Of a stretch of DNA of 64,000 nt, positions 48,436 through 57,255 are shown one piece after another (position 1 is the first letter of the stretch; each line of letters begins with the position of its first letter). The translations under genes and the position numbers were made by a program. The notes under the pieces are model-generated. The model saw only the letters and a program-made list of their open reading frames with translations. It searched no databases and was not told the origin of the DNA. Source of the DNA: a virus; IMG/VR virus record IMGVR_UViG_3300050821_002260, positions 1 through 64,000 of that record. One strand, written 5' to 3'.

Positions 48436-49839
48436 TTAGAAAATTATCCCTTTCCCAGTAGCAGAAGCCAAAGCCGCCTTGAACGCAGAACTAACAGAAG
48501 CGTATACACCCACTCCGGTTGTGCCATTGCTTGTATTCGTATAGGTGAACGATACCGCGCTGGTATTTGGATTATAATAAAGCGCCCTTCCATCGTCCTC
48601 ATTCAACGTAGAAGCCCCACTTCCAGCTGGACAAGCGTTGTTGTTCCCGCTGTTCGTAGCTGCACCTGCATATATCCCGGGAGATGCCCCCGTGACCGTA
48701 CAAGAAAACCAAATCGCCGCGTTGAACACTAATCCATTCGACGTAGTTGGAGTGATGGATTGCGTCACCAAGCTACCGACAGTATTTTGCGTCCCGGTTG
48801 TGGTCGAATCCACGTCATGCGCGGAAGTAGCCGCTCCGGTTACGTCTACCATGACCAAGAAATTAAACCCCAGCGTATCCGTTCCACTATAGGTAGGGCT
48901 GAGGGTCAAGGTATTACTGCAAGTCGCGTTCGAGGAATAAAAAATCTGACCTATATCGGGTCCGCCCGCGTTGGTAACGCTCTGCCCGGTAGACCACGTA
49001 TTCGAGGGGCTAGAGCTTAAGGCGCTTAGGGTTACGGCGGCGCTGCTCCATACACCGACTAAAAGATTGCCCGCGCACGGAACCTGCATCGTGTGCGTGG
49101 TGGTGCCGAACGCCTCGCCCTGTAAGCCAATGACACGGATTCCCGTCGAGGAAGGAGCCGTACCTGTTGATGCCGGTTTCAATGCGATGGCCGTTGATTC
49201 CCAAGTGTCCGAATCCGAGGTCGTAAAGGAGGTTGTCTGCGAGCCAGAGGAACCAGTTACTTTATACTGAGCGAATGTTCCCGATCTGTTCGCGCTGAGG
49301 ACCGTTCCTCCGCTACTGGTTGCCATGCTGGTGATTGTAGGAGTTAAGGTAGTAACATCAACGGCGGCATGATAAAGATAATCTCCCGAAACGGTAGTTG
49401 TTAACGTAACGCTACGAGTCGCAGAAGTGTTAGAAACATCTGACGTACAATCAGAGTTATAAAGCTCCACACCGCGAAAGGAAACCGTTCCCGAGCCACC
49501 AGAGGTAGTGGCCGTAATAACCTGTGAGCCAGCGGTAGCTATTCCACGGTAAGTGGCAAGAGTTTGAGCGTTGTTTGTAACGGTAGGCCCAAGGGTAAGC
49601 GTGTCACCTTTGTCGGTCTGCATGGCGCTGACCGTCATACCGGAGTCATGCTCCATGCTGATTGCTAGGCAGTTTCCCGACAATGTTTTGTTTGGAAACC
49701 AAGTCTTCGCGTTTGCCCCTGTAACTTGAGTGTTGTCTCGACCGCTGGAAAGGTACTGCACGACGGTCGGCGTCTGTGCCCAAGCGTGAGGAGCATATAG
49801 CAGGCCAACTAACAGAAATAATACAATCCACCGTTTCAT
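48436..49839 (-). CDS. Secreted two-domain beta protein with signal peptide (467 aa)
   Basis: A Sec signal peptide MKRWIVLFLLVGLLYAPHAW then A-Q (cleavage expected near residue 22) is followed by two copies of the phage beta domain (NCLAISMEHDSGMTVSAM...STAIALKP; NLLVGVWSSAAVTLSALS...). Start at ATG 49839, which overlaps the upstream stop as ATGA; a TTG at 49848 would only extend it by three codons. An extracellular or membrane-exposed phage protein is unusual. Confidence 0.7.
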   Translation of the reverse strand: MKRWIVLFLLVGLLYAPHAWAQTPTVVQYLSSGRDNTQVTGANAKTWFPNKTLSGNCLAISMEHDSGMTVSAMQTDKGDTLTLGPTVTNNAQTLATYRGIATAGSQVITATTSGGSGTVSFRGVELYNSDCTSDVSNTSATRSVTLTTTVSGDYLYHAAVDVTTLTPTITSMATSSGGTVLSANRSGTFAQYKVTGSSGSQTTSFTTSDSDTWESTAIALKPASTGTAPSSTGIRVIGLQGEAFGTTTHTMQVPCAGNLLVGVWSSAAVTLSALSSSPSNTWSTGQSVTNAGGPDIGQIFYSSNATCSNTLTLSPTYSGTDTLGFNFLVMVDVTGAATSAHDVDSTTTGTQNTVGSLVTQSITPTTSNGLVFNAAIWFSCTVTGASPGIYAGAATNSGNNNACPAGSGASTLNEDDGRALYYNPNTSAVSFTYTNTSNGTTGVGVYASVSSAFKAALASATGKGIIF

Positions 49840-50681
49840 TGGGCACAATCCAGTTGGAACGTGATTTGCTTAGGACCGGAAATCGTCGTTATAAAAAATC
49901 CAAGTGTGTCGTTCGCAGAAAGCGTCGTCGATGTGAAGTCTGTTACCGTCGTCGAATCCACTTTCGTACCAGATGCCAACGAAACTCCGCTCGTAGAAAT
50001 CGAATTTGAGCCAACTGTCGGAAGCGCAGTTCCACTGTTAATTCTAGCTGTCTTGATGGTCACGGTACCAGAGTCTGCCATGATGTGATAGCCAATAATA
50101 GTACACGGAAATGGAACTGTAATATAACCGACTTCACTCGTCGTCAAAGCTGAGCCGGTTGCTACGTCTCCGAATGCCCATCCGAGTGTTCTAACAACAC
50201 CATGTTGGAACGCGAAATAATTGGTTCCGTCTGTATAAATCGTGGCTCCCTGACCTCCAGGGAGAGGCATACTAGCAGCCGCACTCACATAACTTGAACC
50301 ATTAAAATAACTTATGTTAGAAGTCGTTGGGGTTATCGTTTGAAGGCCCGTACTGATATTTGTAATGTTCCAAACGACCCCTGCTCCACACGTGGACGCA
50401 TTTGGCATTGTCGGCGTCTGAGCAGAAGCGTTGCTCAATTGGACCAATTTCAAACTGTCAGCACAGGTTATTGGATAGTTGGAACCAGTCTGAAGATTGA
50501 TGCCAGAATTCGCTACAAAGACATTCTGCGCTTCTAGTGGCGAAGCCAGCATCGAAAGACACATCAGCAGAGCAAACAGCTTTCTTTTCATAGTGACACT
50601 CCTATATTTAGAGTTACCAGTCTCATTTCCAGCGTTTGACCCTGTGTGGACATGATTCTGTGCCCATGTTGGAGTTGCCAT
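49836..50681 (-). CDS. Secreted beta protein with two possible starts
   Basis: 281 residues from ATG 50681, which has a very strong AAGGAGG SD. An in-frame internal ATG at 50591 also has AGGAG 7 nt upstream and a leader-motif copy, and opens with a signal peptide MKRKLFALLMCLSMLASPLE then A-Q. The long form would bury the signal behind 30 polar residues (MATPTWAQNHVHTGSNAGNE...). The body is beta-rich (VGYITVPFPCTIIGYHIMAD). A dual-start protein is possible. Confidence 0.6.
   Translation of the reverse strand: MATPTWAQNHVHTGSNAGNETGNSKYRSVTMKRKLFALLMCLSMLASPLEAQNVFVANSGINLQTGSNYPITCADSLKLVQLSNASAQTPTMPNASTCGAGVVWNITNISTGLQTITPTTSNISYFNGSSYVSAAASMPLPGGQGATIYTDGTNYFAFQHGVVRTLGWAFGDVATGSALTTSEVGYITVPFPCTIIGYHIMADSGTVTIKTARINSGTALPTVGSNSISTSGVSLASGTKVDSTTVTDFTSTTLSANDTLGFFITTISGPKQITFQLDCAQ
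50609..50618 (-). promoter_or_regulatory. Leader motif variant, GGTAACTCTA
   Basis: The 3' part TAACTCTA matches the consensus; it lies 18 nt before the internal ATG at 50591 and inside the extended frame. Confidence 0.35.
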
Positions 50682-50693
50682 GTCTTATCCTCC

Positions 50694-52649
50694 TTAATGC
50701 GCTGGATAACAATTCGAAGAGTCAAAACTCAGCAGCGTTGCCGCGCCGTTCGTTGGCCCACCCATAACACTCAGGTAGCATACAGCAGCGGGAATGTGAT
50801 TGGCGTGACCCCCGACTCCTGAAATGTTCCCACTAGAAATATCCGGACCATCCGCAGGCCACGGGATAGTTGGTTGTCCAGTCACTCCCCACCAAGCCGG
50901 TTTCACAGTTAAGAAAAATGATGATGGTAGCGTCTGACTAGAGGGAACAGTATTAGCAAAACCATCAGTCAGCACTGTCGGAATTTCAGCATTGACAAAA
51001 CGAACACCTGGACTACTCACCACATCATAGTTTCCCCAACGTAAAAGACTTGTCGTTGTGTAAGCCTCACTAGCAGGCGCATCTCCAGCGTATCCTAGAG
51101 AATAAATCTGCACGTCATTGTTGCAGCTGGACGGACTCGGATAGGCGCACTGATACGTTGTGTGGTAGCCGGACGTTCCCAACACATTACCAACTATGTT
51201 CCAAAAACGATTATAGGTGTAAAGAAGAATCGGATTCGTGTTTTGGTTCTTTCCGCCGCTGCTCCCGCCATTAATGTCTCGTCCGCTATAGTAATTTCTG
51301 AAAACCGTGAAGAAATTAGATGTGCCATGGACGTCATCACCGATAGCACCGAAACCTTCATTGCCCTCAAATAAATTGTAAGCGTCCCCGCTACCGTGAT
51401 GATAACCTGGACCGCTCTGTTGAAATCCAGTGTCACTTCCAGCTGGAGTTCCTGTGTAATAGTTGTCTATATCAAAATTGTAGTCCTGGACTCCACCAAT
51501 ACAGCCCTCTTGCATGTAAGAGAACGCCATGTGTTGCGTGATGTTGTTCTCGAAAAGAACGTCTGCTCCTGCCCAACAAGAATAGACATAGTTATTAGAA
51601 GTCGAAGCAGACCCAAAACCATAGCTATCTCTTATCGTAATGTTCTTCGACTGGTAGCCATAGAACTGATATGTCCCAGAACCATTCAGCCCTTGCCCAA
51701 TAAAACGAATATTCTTCACCCACACGTTATAGCAATCGATGCAGAAAATATTCGAGAAGGCTGAATTGCTTCTAGCATCTAGTGACATGCTCTCTATACC
51801 ATCATTCTGAATAGGTAGGCCACTATTGCTCCACATCTGCGGAGTACGAGCGCCGGAAATATTTGGCATCCTTATTCCAGGAGAAATTCCTATTGTCCAT
51901 GGTCCAGAACCAGAGATAGAAGTGATTATCTGTGGCTCTTCTTGCGTCGAAGGACGCCAGTTACGTCCGTTGCCAGAACCACCACCGCTACAATTGGAAG
52001 CCTGACAAACAAAAACCCCGGCTGCTGGAATTGTCGTATTGTCCAACTGATCTAAAAATATAAGACTACCGACTTGCAATCCTGCGATACTTCCTTTAGT
52101 GAATGTATTGATGGTGATACTCGTAGTCCCTACAGCGTAACCTCCTGTCCAACTAGCTAGATTGTTATAAGTCTGATCACCACCATCACCATTATTTACG
52201 GATTGGAGACAGATATTAGCTCCACCAAATCCGGCGCAGCCGTTTGCGCCCACAGCGGAAGTGAACGTTACGAAAGTCGAATTCGCCCCACTACCTCTTA
52301 AGGTCACGTTGCTCTTATTAGCAAAGTCAATCATCGTAGTGATAGAAAATGATCCCGATCCAAGTAACACGAAATGGTTCGCTGCACAAGAAGCTATCGC
52401 GCTGTTTATCGCTGTGGCTGTTCCAGAATATGCAGAGATTGTAGAACCACATTGCGTTCGAGTTCCAGTAGGATCTATAACTGCTCCAGCTTTAGACCAA
52501 TCGATAGCGCGAGTAGAAGCGAGAATTCCAGTCCAAGGTGGTCCAGAACTCGTCACAGTTATAGAAAGATTCGCCGTAGCTGAACCCTGTCCGTATACAG
52601 GAATAAGTGAAAACAGAAATACAATCAAAGCAGACAACCATTTTTTCAT
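50694..52649 (-). CDS. Secreted right-handed beta-helix (pectate-lyase-like) protein
   Basis: 651 residues. Signal peptide MKKWLSALIVFLFSLIPVYG, then an Ig-like stub and a right-handed beta-helix: FDIDNYYTG-type rungs, NVTLRGSGANSTFV, NVWVKNIRFIGQG, NITIRDSYGFG, VLFENNITQH and FTVFRNYYSG. Such folds are used by tailspike depolymerases and pectate/polysaccharide lyases. The signal peptide is unusual for a tailspike. Catalytic residues cannot be assigned. It starts inside the stop of the preceding Ig gene (ATGA). Confidence 0.75.
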   Translation of the reverse strand: MKKWLSALIVFLFSLIPVYGQGSATANLSITVTSSGPPWTGILASTRAIDWSKAGAVIDPTGTRTQCGSTISAYSGTATAINSAIASCAANHFVLLGSGSFSITTMIDFANKSNVTLRGSGANSTFVTFTSAVGANGCAGFGGANICLQSVNNGDGGDQTYNNLASWTGGYAVGTTSITINTFTKGSIAGLQVGSLIFLDQLDNTTIPAAGVFVCQASNCSGGGSGNGRNWRPSTQEEPQIITSISGSGPWTIGISPGIRMPNISGARTPQMWSNSGLPIQNDGIESMSLDARSNSAFSNIFCIDCYNVWVKNIRFIGQGLNGSGTYQFYGYQSKNITIRDSYGFGSASTSNNYVYSCWAGADVLFENNITQHMAFSYMQEGCIGGVQDYNFDIDNYYTGTPAGSDTGFQQSGPGYHHGSGDAYNLFEGNEGFGAIGDDVHGTSNFFTVFRNYYSGRDINGGSSGGKNQNTNPILLYTYNRFWNIVGNVLGTSGYHTTYQCAYPSPSSCNNDVQIYSLGYAGDAPASEAYTTTSLLRWGNYDVVSSPGVRFVNAEIPTVLTDGFANTVPSSQTLPSSFFLTVKPAWWGVTGQPTIPWPADGPDISSGNISGVGGHANHIPAAVCYLSVMGGPTNGAATLLSFDSSNCYPAH

Positions 52650-52987
52650 AGCACGACTCCTACACTGATTGTTCCCACATTCCCAAGTATATCTATCACT
52701 TGAACTGTGAAATTAAACGTGCCTGTCGCTGACGGTGTCCCAGTGATATTTCCAGAAGTGTCCATGCCCAACCCCGTAGGTAGAGCACCAGAAATTACAG
52801 ACCACATGAATGGTCCAGGTCCTCCAGAAACCGACAGCACAGAATTCAGAGAAGCACTGTATGGAGTTCCTACTGTGGCTCCTGGGAGACTCCCGATCAC
52901 AGTTATGACAATTGGATAATTTCTAGCAATAGCGACTGGACTATGACTAGAGGTCGGAGGGCCATGTCTTTGGGAAGCAAATCCCAT
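52646..52987 (-). CDS. Putative-Ig (He_PIG-like) domain protein (113 aa)
   Basis: Residues of about 30-113 form one putative Ig domain with the hallmark LPGATVGTPYSASLN, SVSGGPGPFMWSVIS, GALPTGLGMDTSGNITGTPS and GTFNFTVQVID. This family occurs in bacterial surface proteins. Strong SD GGAGG before the ATG. No signal peptide; overlaps the beta-helix gene start as ATGA. Confidence 0.75.
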   Translation of the reverse strand: MGFASQRHGPPTSSHSPVAIARNYPIVITVIGSLPGATVGTPYSASLNSVLSVSGGPGPFMWSVISGALPTGLGMDTSGNITGTPSATGTFNFTVQVIDILGNVGTISVGVVL

Positions 52988-54217
52988 CTAGCCTCCTACG
53001 ACATGGAGCATCGGCTTTCGGTACTGTGCTTCTAGCTGTTCGATAGCCAAATCTACAGCGTTTTCTAATCCACCGCCTGGACCATTGCGTACCAGTTTAG
53101 CGTTTGGATAGAACGGAGACTGTCCTGACTCTAGGAATCTCCAGTCTGAATTGCTAGACAATAGAACAGTGAGCGGCTTTCCAAGCGCGTCTGCTAGACA
53201 CATCGGTCCTGTCTCTACTGAAACCACGGCGTCTAGGTTGGAAATCAAAGCGGCCAACTCTTCCCAACTATTGAATTTCACGTTCTCTACTGGCTTGGGC
53301 ATCACATGGTCGTGTTGCAGATTCACCCAATGAACTAGGTGGTCCGTCTTGCACACTAGACGCATCGCCTGTCCTTCTGTTAGAGAATGGACCCTGCGTC
53401 CACCGTGCTTAGATTCGTCTCCCCGCCAGCATAAACCAACTACTGGAAGCTTGGTTCTGGCTAGGGAATATTTCGCTTTCAGCTTTGGCAGAACTGTGAA
53501 TTTCTCTGGTAGTTCCGGCACGTCGGCAGGAGTCGCATTGAAATTCGCTGGTAGGGAGACTACGGTAGTCCAGTGAGATTGTGTCGCTTGACTGCCAACT
53601 CCTATCAATCTATCTGGCCCACACCATGAGGCTCTCTCAAAGAATCCTCTCAGCTCTGGGAACGCGAAATATTTCCAAGAGATTCCCTTCTTGGTGAGTT
53701 CCGGCAACCATCGGCAAAATGTGATTCTGTCACCAATGCCGCCTTCGTCAATAACCAGCAATTCGTCTACGAGTTGTCTCCCGTTCCACGGTTTGACGTT
53801 CATGGACAAACCGACAGTTAACGCTGATTGCTCTTTAGAAGCACGGGCAGAATCGTAGATAGGCCACGTATCGTGTCTGCCTCCCCATCTGCCACTTCTC
53901 AATAAAGATTCAGAGTAGGCTAGTCGCACATATTCTTTTTCATCTGCGACCTGATAAGCTACCTTGAAGCAATCGTGTGCTTTGCCATGCTCTCCTAAAT
54001 CCTTTAGAATGAATCCTAGGTTCATAGACGTGTTCGGGTCGTTAGGGTCTTTGCTGAATGCGAGTTGAGCTAGAGGCAGAGCGGCTTGCAGATCGTTCAG
54101 AGTGAAATAGCAGATTACTAGATTGTTGAGATTTTCAACGGTAGGACGTATAGAGCAGATTTTTTCCAATTGGCGAACTGACGACTTCGCCTGTTCCACG
54201 GTCATATACAGAGACAA
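52988..54217 (-). CDS. TPR-glycosyltransferase (GT9-like) fusion
   Basis: 409 residues. TPR-like repeats at about 25-110 (LNNLVICYFTLNDLQAALPL; PNTSMNLGFILKDLGEHGKA), then a GT domain: LVIDEGGIGDRITFCRWLPE, VVGLCWRGDESKHGGRRVHS and LDAVVSVETGPMCLADALGK with LLSSNSDWRFL. TPR-plus-GT9 fusions glycosylate proteins or surface sugars in bacteria. It is separated by 20 kb from the other GT genes. Acceptor unknown. Confidence 0.75.
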   Translation of the reverse strand: MSLYMTVEQAKSSVRQLEKICSIRPTVENLNNLVICYFTLNDLQAALPLAQLAFSKDPNDPNTSMNLGFILKDLGEHGKAHDCFKVAYQVADEKEYVRLAYSESLLRSGRWGGRHDTWPIYDSARASKEQSALTVGLSMNVKPWNGRQLVDELLVIDEGGIGDRITFCRWLPELTKKGISWKYFAFPELRGFFERASWCGPDRLIGVGSQATQSHWTTVVSLPANFNATPADVPELPEKFTVLPKLKAKYSLARTKLPVVGLCWRGDESKHGGRRVHSLTEGQAMRLVCKTDHLVHWVNLQHDHVMPKPVENVKFNSWEELAALISNLDAVVSVETGPMCLADALGKPLTVLLSSNSDWRFLESGQSPFYPNAKLVRNGPGGGLENAVDLAIEQLEAQYRKPMLHVVGG

Positions 54218-54220
54218 GCA

Positions 54221-54556
54221 TCACCCCAATCCTACCGACCTTAGAAAACTTTGCTTCGCTTCCATTCTCTCCAATGCTGCCACGTATGGAGTACATCTCC
54301 CGTCTTTGTGACACTCTGGACACACTAGAGTCCAGCACTTGTGGCAGACCGCTGGAGGTTCTCGTTTCACCTTGCTGACCAGTGTGTGTTCTGTGCCCTT
54401 CGGCAATTCTACATCGCTGGTAGCGTCACCAAACGGTGAAACGTGTACGATACGCTGACAGTGTCCACAGGTGACGGTCTTGACTTCGACTAATCCGCCA
54501 AAGGGGTCGCAGAGCAAAGCGACCCCTTCGCTCTTCTTACTATAGGAAACCTCCAT
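54221..54556 (-). CDS. Zinc-ribbon protein (111 aa)
   Basis: Starts MEVSYSKKSEGVALLCDPFG. Contains CGHC (about 29-32), CHKC and CPEC (about 71-83), giving at least three CxxC pairs. I chose ATG 54556 with GAGGAG upstream over a longer arginine-rich frame that is the shadow of the neighbouring gene. A binding role is likely; specific function unknown. Confidence 0.7.
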   Translation of the reverse strand: MEVSYSKKSEGVALLCDPFGGLVEVKTVTCGHCQRIVHVSPFGDATSDVELPKGTEHTLVSKVKREPPAVCHKCWTLVCPECHKDGRCTPYVAALERMEAKQSFLRSVGLG

Positions 54557-54558
54557 GA

Positions 54559-55026
54559 TTACTCCTCGTGGTGAATATGTGCGTTCGCTACGCCAGTGTA
54601 CGCCGGAGCCACGGACGACAGAACAGAGATGCCGATGCCGTTGCCGGCGACGGTAGCGACAACGAGTTGAGCACCTTCTGTCCATGCGTTCCATGTATAT
54701 GTCGCACGCTGGTTGATGCCTTCGTCAAACAGAGACGAGTTGGCGGTGTAAGTCGGTTCAGTGGTCGCGTTGGAACCGGCGGTCGCCGCGGCAGAGGACG
54801 GGTCGGTAGCATCCAAGTTACGCGGGGTGACAGCAGTCGTGGTTCCAATCACGGTAGAGCGCTGGAGAATCCATTCCAAAACACCGTCAGCCGCTGCGCC
54901 GGTCGTTGATACGACGAAATGGAAAATCTTCGCCCTCACAGTGGTAGAACCGGTTAGAAGCAGAGGTGTCTTGAAAGAGCTGGATACAGCAGCGATAGAT
55001 CCAGGTTCCGCAAATCTCCTTGCCAT
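54559..55026 (-). CDS. Virion-associated beta protein (155 aa)
   Basis: 155 residues; AKIFHFVVSTTGAAADGVLE, WILQRSTVIGTTTAVTPRNL, DATDPSSAAATAG and a TYTWNAWTEGAQLVVATVAG segment. The phrase 'G-TT-AVTP-x-L-D' recurs in phage virion proteins with decorative roles, function unknown. Good SD before the ATG. Confidence 0.6.
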   Translation of the reverse strand: MARRFAEPGSIAAVSSSFKTPLLLTGSTTVRAKIFHFVVSTTGAAADGVLEWILQRSTVIGTTTAVTPRNLDATDPSSAAATAGSNATTEPTYTANSSLFDEGINQRATYTWNAWTEGAQLVVATVAGNGIGISVLSSVAPAYTGVANAHIHHEE

Positions 55027-55053
55027 TTATTTCTCCTTAAATGAAATTACAGA

Positions 55054-55398
55054 CTAAACAGCAGCTACGAAAACTCCAGGCTCACTCTTCACAGAAACGT
55101 TCTCCTCTCCAAGTCCTTGAGCCAAAGCTGGACCTGGAGCAATTTCTTTCTCTTTGTCTAGCGGATGCTTCTCGGCTTCCATGGCCGTGCCGTCTAGGAC
55201 AACGATGTATCCACGGTCCAGGTAATGACGCAGATTGTTGCCGGTGATTCCAGCATATCCGAAATTGCTGAGTGAGGCGTTGCGGACCATGTTTTCACCA
55301 GGAATGGATTCTACGACATACTGGACTTCTTCGTCGGACAGTTTGAGCCACCTTCCCAGCTTGCCATCGGTAATTATTTTCTTGACGCTAACGTACAT
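55054..55398 (-). CDS. Hypothetical protein (114 aa)
   Basis: MYVSVKKIITDGKLGRWLKL, then DEEVQYVVESIPGENMVRNA and a small loop NNLRHYLDRGYIVVLDGTAM. Not recognised. GAGAGAGG before the ATG. Leader motif variant 23 nt upstream. Confidence 0.55.
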   Translation of the reverse strand: MYVSVKKIITDGKLGRWLKLSDEEVQYVVESIPGENMVRNASLSNFGYAGITGNNLRHYLDRGYIVVLDGTAMEAEKHPLDKEKEIAPGPALAQGLGEENVSVKSEPGVFVAAV

Positions 55399-55420
55399 TT
55401 CGTTCCTCTCTCATTACAGT

Positions 55421-55432
55421 AAGAATTACTTT
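55421..55432 (-). promoter_or_regulatory. Leader motif, AAAGTAATTCTT
   Basis: 11/12 match in the intergenic gap, 23 nt before the ATG at 55398. Confidence 0.5.
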
Positions 55433-55434
55433 AA

Positions 55435-55689
55435 TCACAGCTTCTCTGGATACTGTAAAGGTACGAACCTGACATCATCAGATCCAGTCCCGTGTAGAAG
55501 TGGGGTGCCTGATGATGCGTTTGTAACAACGGTGTCCGCAGCAGCATTCACTAGTTTGCAATTTGTGAAATCATTGCCAGACACTTGGACAGCGATGCCA
55601 GATTTGACCATCGCTCTGGTCGTAACAGGATTCAATGTAGAAGAAACTACGGTAACTCCGTCGCTCTTTTTCAATGTGGCAGTTGCCAT
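55435..55689 (-). CDS. Small virion-like protein (84 aa)
   Basis: MATATLKKSDGVTVVSSTLN, PVTTRAMVKSGIAVQVSGND, FTNCKLVNAAADTVVTNAS. Thr/Val/Ala-rich beta character of a minor structural protein. Its ATG overlaps the stop of the InPase gene by one base. Family not recognised. Confidence 0.55.
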   Translation of the reverse strand: MATATLKKSDGVTVVSSTLNPVTTRAMVKSGIAVQVSGNDFTNCKLVNAAADTVVTNASSGTPLLHGTGSDDVRFVPLQYPEKL

Positions 55690-57254
55690 TATGCACTCCT
55701 TTTCTTCTTAAAGATAACTCGCCCGAATAGGCCGGATTTGTTTGCGTGTCTAAGTGCTTCCACTTGCTTCACTCTCCTGAGTTTCCCTTTGCTGAGAGCG
55801 TAGACAGGTATTTTCCTTTTCAGAGCATGAACTGTTTCACTGAACACCCCGGCTGTGAGACGCTTCCCTTTCGCTGGCTTGAGCACGAGGCGTTTAGATT
55901 TATCTATCTTCTCATGGAAATATCCCATGCCTAGCTCTGCGTGCTTCTTTGTCGTTGGAACGCTCACGCCTTCATTCGGGAATGCTTCTTGGATGCGGTC
56001 TATGTTCGCCTCTTCAGCGTCTGTATTGTAGTGAGACATTGGACGAGCGAAATATGTTTTCTTCGCTTCTCTGAGGAAGTTGCCCACTCTGGACTCGAAG
56101 GTCCTAGACGTTTTCATCTCTTTAGGCTTTAGAGCAGAGAGTTTATGACTTCCATTGCTATTGCTGCTCACAGCCATCCTATGACCGGCTGGCGATTGTA
56201 CAATAGAATGGATAGCTTGGACTGCTCCTTCTGTACCAGTCAATCGAGAGCCAACTTCTAAAACTTTCCAGCCAAGTTCCTTTAGATGCTCCAGCGCTTC
56301 CTCATGACCACCCTTCAACTCTTCCTTTTGTTGCTCAGGAGTCCGTGGAGTAGTTGGTTGATTTTGCTGCATCTGCTGAGCGGCTTGCTTCGCTGCTCTA
56401 TCTTTCTGTGCCTGAGCAATCATATTCAATTGAGGCTGAGTGCGGCTGACGACCTGCATCATGTTCATTGTGCGCGGGTCGTTTTGCAGATTCTGCTGCA
56501 TAGACTTTTGCTGATTGGTTTTGGCTGAACCGGCGTCTCTAGGATTTCTTACTCCCCACTTTTGACCCTTGACGCCATGCTCTCGCACTTCTGGATTTTC
56601 CATTATGTCTTGGTGGTGACCCAGAATCGACTTGGTCATGTCCTGGTCTGTGCCACGACCGGCCATTTGTCCAGTGGTAGCGAGATACGATTCGTACTCT
56701 GGTTTCTCGAAAACATCTTCTGGAAGCTGAAGTGATGCGCCTGCTCGTGACGCCACTAGTTTCTTCGTCGTGTGCTTCTTTACAAAAGCACGCTCCCTGA
56801 ATTTCCACATTGGAATAGCGTCAATCCCACCGAAGAATTTGTCGTCATCATAATGTTGTTTGAAGCACCGTTTAGCAGCATCGGATGAGGCAAAACCCAA
56901 CATGACCTTGTCCTCATCAAATTCTGCTCCGTCTGGCGTGTTGCAATGAACGACGTAGGCGAAAGCAGCATCTTCGTTTGGTCCCACAAATACATCAAGT
57001 GCGTCACCATCTACTCCTTCTGTGCCGGGGATGTATCCGTATGGCAGACGCATCTTGGTGCGCCACTCTTCGCCGTCGTCATCGACTCCCTTACGGACAC
57101 TCCCCTTGCGATTCTCTATGCTGATTGGGATATTCTGGAACGTGGTCTTACCGTGGAGCTTACGATTTTCACGAAGGCGAATCATCTTCACCTTGAAATC
57201 GTGAATCTCCTTGGGTCCCTGGAGTATCGTCCGGCCACGATCGTCTACGTACAA
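55689..57254 (-). CDS. InPase-domain protein with HGVKGQKWGVR cassette
   Basis: 521 residues. Residues of about 30-155 match the phage inorganic-pyrophosphatase-like (InPase) polyvalent domain: FQNIPISIENRKGSVRKGV, PYGYIPGTEGVDGDALDVFV and FDEDKVMLGFASSDAAKRCF. Residues 226-236 are the recurrent HGVKGQKWGVR motif of phage head proteins, followed by a Gln-rich stretch and a small domain LKELGWKVLEVGSRLTGTEG. The C-terminus is basic. Likely injected or capsid-internal. Confidence 0.75.
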   Translation of the reverse strand: MYVDDRGRTILQGPKEIHDFKVKMIRLRENRKLHGKTTFQNIPISIENRKGSVRKGVDDDGEEWRTKMRLPYGYIPGTEGVDGDALDVFVGPNEDAAFAYVVHCNTPDGAEFDEDKVMLGFASSDAAKRCFKQHYDDDKFFGGIDAIPMWKFRERAFVKKHTTKKLVASRAGASLQLPEDVFEKPEYESYLATTGQMAGRGTDQDMTKSILGHHQDIMENPEVREHGVKGQKWGVRNPRDAGSAKTNQQKSMQQNLQNDPRTMNMMQVVSRTQPQLNMIAQAQKDRAAKQAAQQMQQNQPTTPRTPEQQKEELKGGHEEALEHLKELGWKVLEVGSRLTGTEGAVQAIHSIVQSPAGHRMAVSSNSNGSHKLSALKPKEMKTSRTFESRVGNFLREAKKTYFARPMSHYNTDAEEANIDRIQEAFPNEGVSVPTTKKHAELGMGYFHEKIDKSKRLVLKPAKGKRLTAGVFSETVHALKRKIPVYALSKGKLRRVKQVEALRHANKSGLFGRVIFKKKRSA

Positions 57255-57255
57255 G

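Noticed and set aside
47848-48732. 294-aa plus-strand frame
   Set aside because: It crosses three well-supported minus-strand genes and the gap between them.
54557-54694. N-terminal Arg-rich extension of the zinc-ribbon gene
   Set aside because: It is antiphase shadow of the neighbouring virion gene and a perfect SD precedes ATG 54556.
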